The notes under the pieces were generated by a model that was not told the origin of the DNA, made no database searches, and saw only the letters and a list, made by a program, of their open reading frames with translations. A stretch of 64,000 nt of DNA. It comes from Lathyrus oleraceus (lineage: Eukaryota > Streptophyta > Magnoliopsida > Fabales > Fabaceae). Below are positions 58,249 through 64,000 of this stretch, in pieces. The stretch covers positions 182,794,294 through 182,858,293 of the forward strand of contig NC_066585.1 of assembly GCF_024323335.1 (NCBI RefSeq), in the 5' to 3' direction. Position 1 is the first letter of the stretch. Every line of letters begins with the position of its first letter. A program made the position numbers and the translations under genes.

Positions 58249-59745
58249 GATGCCCCTATTTAAGGTCATTCTAGCCAGAGAAGTGAAGGTTAAAATCTTC
58301 GTCTCGACGGGGTAGAATGGGCTTAAATAATAACAAAGAGATGAATTTTGGTCCCTAAGAGACCTCATGATGTGAATGTATATATGCAAACGGTAATACT
58401 CTGTGGGAAGATGAGTCCACAAAGGAAAAGATCAGGAGGAATCTGATAATCCCTATGAGTAATTCACTTTATAGGGCAGAGACTCTACCGGGGAGTAAAG
58501 GGATAAAAATGCGTGAGCAGGTCATGACTTGAAACTTGCTGAGAGGCACGAAGGAAATCTAGTGAAATACATCAATGGAAAGACTCGAGCTGACTCAAAG
58601 ATGCACGTATTGGGGAATATGCCAATACAGCGAAAATTATCCATAACGGATACTTCGGATAAAAATCCGGACTCAGGTAGGGAAATAACAAATGAGGTAT
58701 TACCGGTTACTGGGTAATAAGCTCAAAGAGACATGTGATCTGAACACCGGTATAAAGGTGAGAGAACAGCAAGCTCCGGGAGAATGAATATCTAAGACCG
58801 GTATAAGGGTGAGAGATATCAAACATCCGAGATCATCTGAGGAAGACCTAAAAAAGGGGACACTTCAGCTCAGGAAAATCTGACTCCGCAAAGGGACAAA
58901 AGGTCATAATAGGGAGCAGAAGGAAGGAACACCAAGGATACCGGTTACTGGGCATATAATAGGTGGCCAACCAAAACGTGAGTTGGGGAATATTCCCAAG
59001 ACACTCATCATCCAAAAGAGGGCTAAAAGCAAACTCGATTAGGGGATGGACATTCGATTCCAAAAAGGGATACAAATCTTACTCAACTAGGGAAGAACGA
59101 AAGGCTTCGACCAAAGAGTGCATGAGATATATTATCTATTACCGTCAGAACGTAGATAATATGCTCGCATGGAAGATTATCCACAGCCAGTTACTGGGTT
59201 AATGAAGGATAGGTCAACCGACAAAGAAAGGCATCGGGATACCGAAACTAGGTATATAATGATGACCATTTAAAGGGAGCAACAACCATTACCGATAATC
59301 GGTATATGAAAGATGACTTGCTGGGGATAAACTGCCTGATCAGGGCAATCATCCAAGAGATATATCACTGGGGGTGAAGGACTTATCAATACCGAATATT
59401 GGATAATGATAACCGTCAAGGAGGGGATTACATCTACCGGATACTGGGTAGAAAACCACATAAAGGTAACCGTCATCGATTAGGATGAAAAAGAGGTTAA
59501 CTCTGCAAGGGGATGAAATAGGGTTTACAACTACCGGTATAAGGGTAGAAAACCACAGACTCCGCCGGGGAAAGGATGAATGATTACTGATTACTGAGCA
59601 ATTATTCATTTACCACAGGGAAGCATAGGAAACAGTCACAAGAGGCCAATCTAGGATCAAACTAAAGAGGCAAGCTGAATCAAGACTCGTCCCAGCGAGG
59701 ATATAACTCAATGGGGACTCTCCTCATAATATATGTGTTGGGTGG
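58249..59745 (-). mobile_element. Ogre-C internal remnant (3' UTR end and polypurine tract)
   Basis: Homologous to Ogre-A 3448-6340 in the same order but shorter, because A has extra repeat copies. It carries the same kinds of hairpin, for example TATTACC/GGTAATA (58698-58719), ATATTATCTA/TAGATAATAT (59129-59162), and CTACC-8 bases-GGTAG (59434-59451, 59531-59548). It is cut at 59745 by the Ogre-D LTR. The rest of C would lie past D. Confidence 0.85.
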
Positions 59746-62700
59746 TGTAGCACCTCAAATTTGCACCCATCATTGTACATACATTTTCATACTAGGTCAT
59801 AGCATATCATGGTCCATTGCATAGCATTGCATTGCCTCTGTTGCCTCAAGTGCAAGCCAATCAAGAAATTAGGTCAAACTGGTCAGGAGATCAGTCAACC
59901 AAGCAAGCAAGCACAATTCTCAAGGAGCCAAGGCCCTAGGGTTGGTCCAACATGTTCACATGACTTGGGGATCCATTTGAAGTGATTTGGTCAAGGATTG
60001 GATGTTCAGAAATCATCAGTCAATGCACAATCAGTCAGAAACCCTAAAAGTCAATTGTTGGTCAACTGTCCATTTAATCAGTGATTTGATGATGGAAATT
60101 GGTTTGAGAGGTTTCATTCATGTCCAAATAGTCCTCATATATCATGTCAAACACCATCATGGAAGAATTTGAAGCCAGATCAGAAATTTCCAAAAATGGA
60201 AACTGGACCTGTAACTGAAACTTACCAAAAATGGAAAGTCTTGATCCTCAAACTTACATCATGATATGAGCTTCAAATGAATTTTTTCCCAACATGAAAG
60301 TTGAAGATCTTGTTCTCCCATTTCCAAAAAGTCCAAGAACACTCAATTCCCATGTATGGTTGGCAAGTTATGATCGAATCGATTTCAGAAATCTTGAACT
60401 TCAAAAGGCCATATCTCCCAAACCATTTGGCCAATTTGGGTGGGGTTTTTTCCTACAAGTCACATTTGATCCCCTCTTTCCAAAAATATAAATTTCATAC
60501 ACCAAAACCTTGCCAATCAAAATGGCATTTTTTGACTTATCTCATTTAAATTCAAGTTTGACCAAGGGTTGACTTTTTGATATAATCATTTTCTCACCAT
60601 TTGGCCAATTGAAATAGCTCAGAAATTTGGTTTTGGTCATGTTACAAAGTCAAAATTATGCAGTACATACAGCCCATGCTAGTTTGCTTGAACATTGGAA
60701 GAAAAGTACACTTTCACCATATCTATCCATACTTTCATGAACCATACTTGGTACCTTCAAACAGAATTTCAGGAGATGATTTTCTGTCACTTAGTAACCC
60801 TAGTTGCTGCCAAAAAACAACAGGATGGACATTCTCCAAAAACTTCACTTTGGCACTTTTGCAAAAATCTGTCAAAGAGCTTCTAAAAGAAAAAAACCTT
60901 GCCATGCTTGGTACTTCTCATAGCAGACATACACCATCATTTTCTGTCAAAGGAGAACACTAATGGCAGCCACATTTGACAGCAAGAAGCATTACTTCAC
61001 TCATTCTCAAAAAATCACATTCTTGGCATTTTCAAAAACCAGTCAGGAACTCAAAGAGAACTAAGCCTTGCATTGTTATTTTCACCATCCTTTCATCATT
61101 TTGAAACCACTAGCAGCCACACAAACCACTTGGTCTGAACAGAAATCTCACTCTCTCTCAAACTCATTTTTTGGCCATTCTCCAAAATCTTCAAAAACTT
61201 CAAAAGAACTGGACTTGGAGATTGTTGGTACATCATCCAAACACCTTTCTAAACTCATTGCAATCACCTTTTCACACCTGTAAGCACCTTTTCTAGCACT
61301 GTTTTAAAGAGGCATCAGCCATGGCAGAGTTTGTATGAGGCCAAACCAAGCATCCACAAGCCAAAGGACCTTCACCAATCATCATTTGGAGGGCCTTGCT
61401 TCATCTGTTTCACTTCAAATCCACCAAATACCAACTGTATCGCCATTGCCTTGCTGATTTGGTAAATTTTCGAGTTCCATTATTCTTAAAATTATCACAT
61501 GTTTTGGATAGGTCTCTTGATGCTGATTTCATGGATGTTTGTGTTTTTAAAAATGGTTAAGTAATGGTTGAGTTATGTTGAGTTAAAGTTTCACATCCAA
61601 ACTTGTTTTTGATTATTTCTCTTTGTTTAACTTGATTTGATGAAATTGGAGTTTGGAATGTTGATGTGTGTTGCTCAATGATCATGTCTGTGTATTCAAT
61701 TGAATTTTCTGAAAAAAATTGTTGAGCACGAATTGGGAAGAGATGAACATGGTTCCTGTAGCAAAAACCCTAATTTATCCAAACCCTGCCCAAATTTTCT
61801 GTGTCCCTTTCACACGTCGCATGGCCTTGGTCTACTGACCAATCAAATTATTTCATTTTCTGGCCCTAAACGACCGCGTCTGATTAAGTGGGAGGAGGAA
61901 TTACAAAAATGCCACCCCCGGGCCCCATGTCACATTGAACCATGTTATTTTTTCCATTTTTATTTCATTTGTGATCTTCATCTTACAAAAATCATAACTT
62001 GTTCAATTTTGATCCAAATTTAATGGGATTTTTTGTGTTGTGTTCATCATGATCTCTACCTTTTTATCACATTTTTTCCAGAATTTTGTGATCAATGGAT
62101 TTTAATTGGTGTTAGGGTTTGTGACATGTGACCAATTTTTGTACACTTTGCCAAAACATTTGTGAAATGGTGATACTTTATCCAATGGCTCCCAAATTTT
62201 TTGTGCTTAAACTAGACACACTCATGGTGATTTTGGTGTAGAGTTTGTGAATTTATCATTGCTGGTTTGTGAGATATGAATTTTTGAATTAGGGTGTGAC
62301 AATTTGTGTCACACCATTGATGTCCAACTTCATGATTTTCATTACCATGCTTCTTGACCTCCAATTGATCTGATTTTTTGCATGAACCTACTCTTGTATG
62401 TCTAGTTTACATGGGAATTTTCTTGGATTTATTTGTGGCATTTCCTAATTGTTTGGGATTTTCTCCCTTGTCTAGTCATATGTTGACTTTTTGTGACACT
62501 TGTTCCCATTTCATTTGTGAAATTCTCATACTTTATTGGATGGACATGAAATTTTACATGAGATAACTAGACATCCTCATCTTTGCCATGGTTTTAGTCC
62601 CATTCATTTATCATACACCATCCCTGATTTATGATTTTTCTAAGTTGATGCATGTTTGGTTGACTTCTTTGAGCATGTTCAAAATTGCTTTGACTTTCTG

Positions 62701-64000
62701 ATTTTCATTGACTGCCTTCCACTTGTCCAAATGGGATGAAATTTGACATGCTTACCATGCTGTGGGTTGTGATTGATCATGATTTATTTGGTGATTTTTG
62801 GAAATGTTTGAGATTGCTTTTGAGTTAAGTCTTGCTGTTGACTTCTATGAGCTTCTGTTTGCCATGCTTTGATTTCTTTTGCTTATAAAATGATGATGAT
62901 GCATGATATGAACATGAAACCAATTGGGTTTGTTCCTTAAATGTTTAAACTTGACTTTGATTGGGCATTGCTTGCTGTTTTGACTTTTTCATTCCTTTTT
63001 GACCCTAGGCTTGTCCTAGTGGTCCTGTTACTCACTTTTGAGCTTGTGTTTTCAGGTTGACCAACAAATGACCAATGAGACCAATTCTTTTTGATTGAGC
63101 TTGTTTAGATATCATTGTCTAACTTGTTTGTTTTGTAGGTGGCTTGTCTCCCATGCCTTAAGCCTTGTGCCTGGCACATTCACTTGCTTGTGTTGACTGG
63201 TTGACATCTGTTTCACTTTGATTTAACTTTGATTTGTATACTGATCTGTTTGACCATTTCAGGTACCTTTAGTTGCTTAGTTCTTTGAACTTGCTTGGAT
63301 TTGCTTGTATAAGCAATTTGCATTGAGGTACGCTTCTAACTTCATGTAGTCTGGAAGACCTGGCCTGTTACTTGGCCAGGCAACTGTCTGAAGTCCTCCT
63401 TAAGAGGCAATGTTTGTGATTGTTTAATTTTGTCCTTGCATAGAGTCAAAGACCTCCTAAGTGAAGAGGCAATTGGCAGAACCCAAGGGATATGCAACCT
63501 ATCCCCTGCTATTCAGTGTGTCATCTGTTTTGCTCACACCACTGTGTTGATGCATTGCAGATACAAACCCAAGATCTTGTGCAATTGCACAATTGAGTCA
63601 GTTTTAAATGTGTAGAAGGGTTCCCACTTTCTGAACCCACACATTCTTGTCTTAAGCTCTCCCAGGCCAGGGATAAGAGCTGTGAAGTCTTATCTTCACT
63701 CACCTTTCATCTGCTTCACCTTAGCCCCTCAATGGCAAGGTTAAGAGCACATTCACCCAGTTCCAGAGGTTTGTTTGTTGAGGTTGATATGACCCCTCGA
63801 CTAAAACCTAACCCTTGTTTGAGCCACTTGCTTGTGTATAGTGTGTGCTATCTGTGCTTGTAGGATTGTTTGACTTGCTTCCTGTGCAAGTTAGTGTTTG
63901 TTTGACTTGCTTCCTGTGCAAGTTAGGTTTAGTTTAGACTTGCTTCCTGTGCAAGTAGGTTTTGCTTGGCTTGCTTCCTGTGCAAGTTAAGTGTGTGTGT
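59746..64000 (+). repeat. Ogre-D 5' LTR, partial (runs off the window)
   Basis: Begins TGTAGCACCTCAAATTTGC inside Ogre-C's 3' UTR, preceded by GGTGG (59741-59745), a candidate target duplication. Several blocks match the Ogre-A LTR in reverse, such as AACATGAAAGTTGAAGATCT near 60291, and 63241-63420 against 20280-20465. It is thus a related LTR in plus orientation. Divergence from A is large. It must be at least 4,255 bp, with the remaining end and the internal region beyond 64000. No gene is visible. Confidence 0.82.
63873..63987 (+). repeat. Four tandem 31-33-bp hairpin repeats in Ogre-D LTR
   Basis: ACTTGC-TTCCTGT-GCAAGT occurs at 63873, 63905 and 63938, and as GCTTGC..GCAAGT at 63969. 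The array may continue past the window edge. Confidence 0.85.

Overview
This window is retrotransposon-dense plant DNA. I see no host gene, tRNA, rRNA or CRISPR array. The very large Ty3/gypsy elements have LTRs of about 5 kb, an extra ORF upstream of gag, an intron between the protease and reverse transcriptase parts, two RNase H regions, and a primer binding site of the type TGGCGACTCTGCTGGGGA (tRNA-Arg type). Those are the marks of the Ogre (Tat-lineage) elements that dominate genomes of the legume tribe Fabeae (pea, vetch, grass pea, lentil). The organism is therefore probably a Fabeae legume. That is an inference from element type only.

The window is one nested stack. The oldest layer is Ogre-B (+ strand). 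Its 5' LTR is seen in two pieces (23781-24366 and 29646-31847), its internal region runs 31848-52900, and its 3' LTR starts at 52901. Four insertions broke it. (1) Ogre-A (- strand, from before base 1 to 23780) sits in B's 5' LTR. It is young and nearly intact: 3' LTR 1-3447 (cut by the window), 3' UTR 3448-8584, pol 8585-12032, intron 12033-12303, gag-pro to about 15602, ORF1 15902-17350, leader, PBS 18343-18360, 5' LTR 18367-23780. (2) Solo LTR E (- strand, 24367-29640) has a perfect CTTTA target duplication and itself holds an LTR fragment F (27235 to about 28537). (3) A complete, intact Ty1/copia element of SIRE/Maximus type (37345-45511, + strand, target duplication GTTTT) lies between B's gag and protease. 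(4) Ogre-C (- strand, LTR 53328-58248 plus 1.5 kb of 3' UTR) sits in B's 3' LTR, and is broken at 59746 by the 5' LTR of Ogre-D (+ strand, runs off the window).

In a working Ogre, unspliced RNA gives Gag-protease and spliced RNA gives Gag-Pro-RT-RNaseH-Int. In both A and B, removing a GT..AG intron joins the two frames exactly. A keeps all frames open but appears to have lost about five residues of the integrase core. B has many stops and frameshifts. The copia element has an open 1,562-codon polyprotein and almost identical LTRs, so it is the best candidate for recent activity.

The strongest signal not explained by ordinary annotation is structural. The non-coding parts of Ogre-A, -B, -C, solo LTR E and the copia LTR are packed with short inverted repeats, often two or three stems nested around a small loop. 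Between repeat copies, and between homologous sites of different elements, the stem sequences change on both sides so that pairing is kept, while loops stay similar. This occurs in 5' leaders, LTR ends, just after the pol stop codon, and through the 3' UTRs. It may be selected RNA structure, or the product of palindrome-correcting template switching by reverse transcriptase. A second signal is a partial copy of the tRNA-Arg primer site inside the end of every Ogre LTR whose end is visible here.
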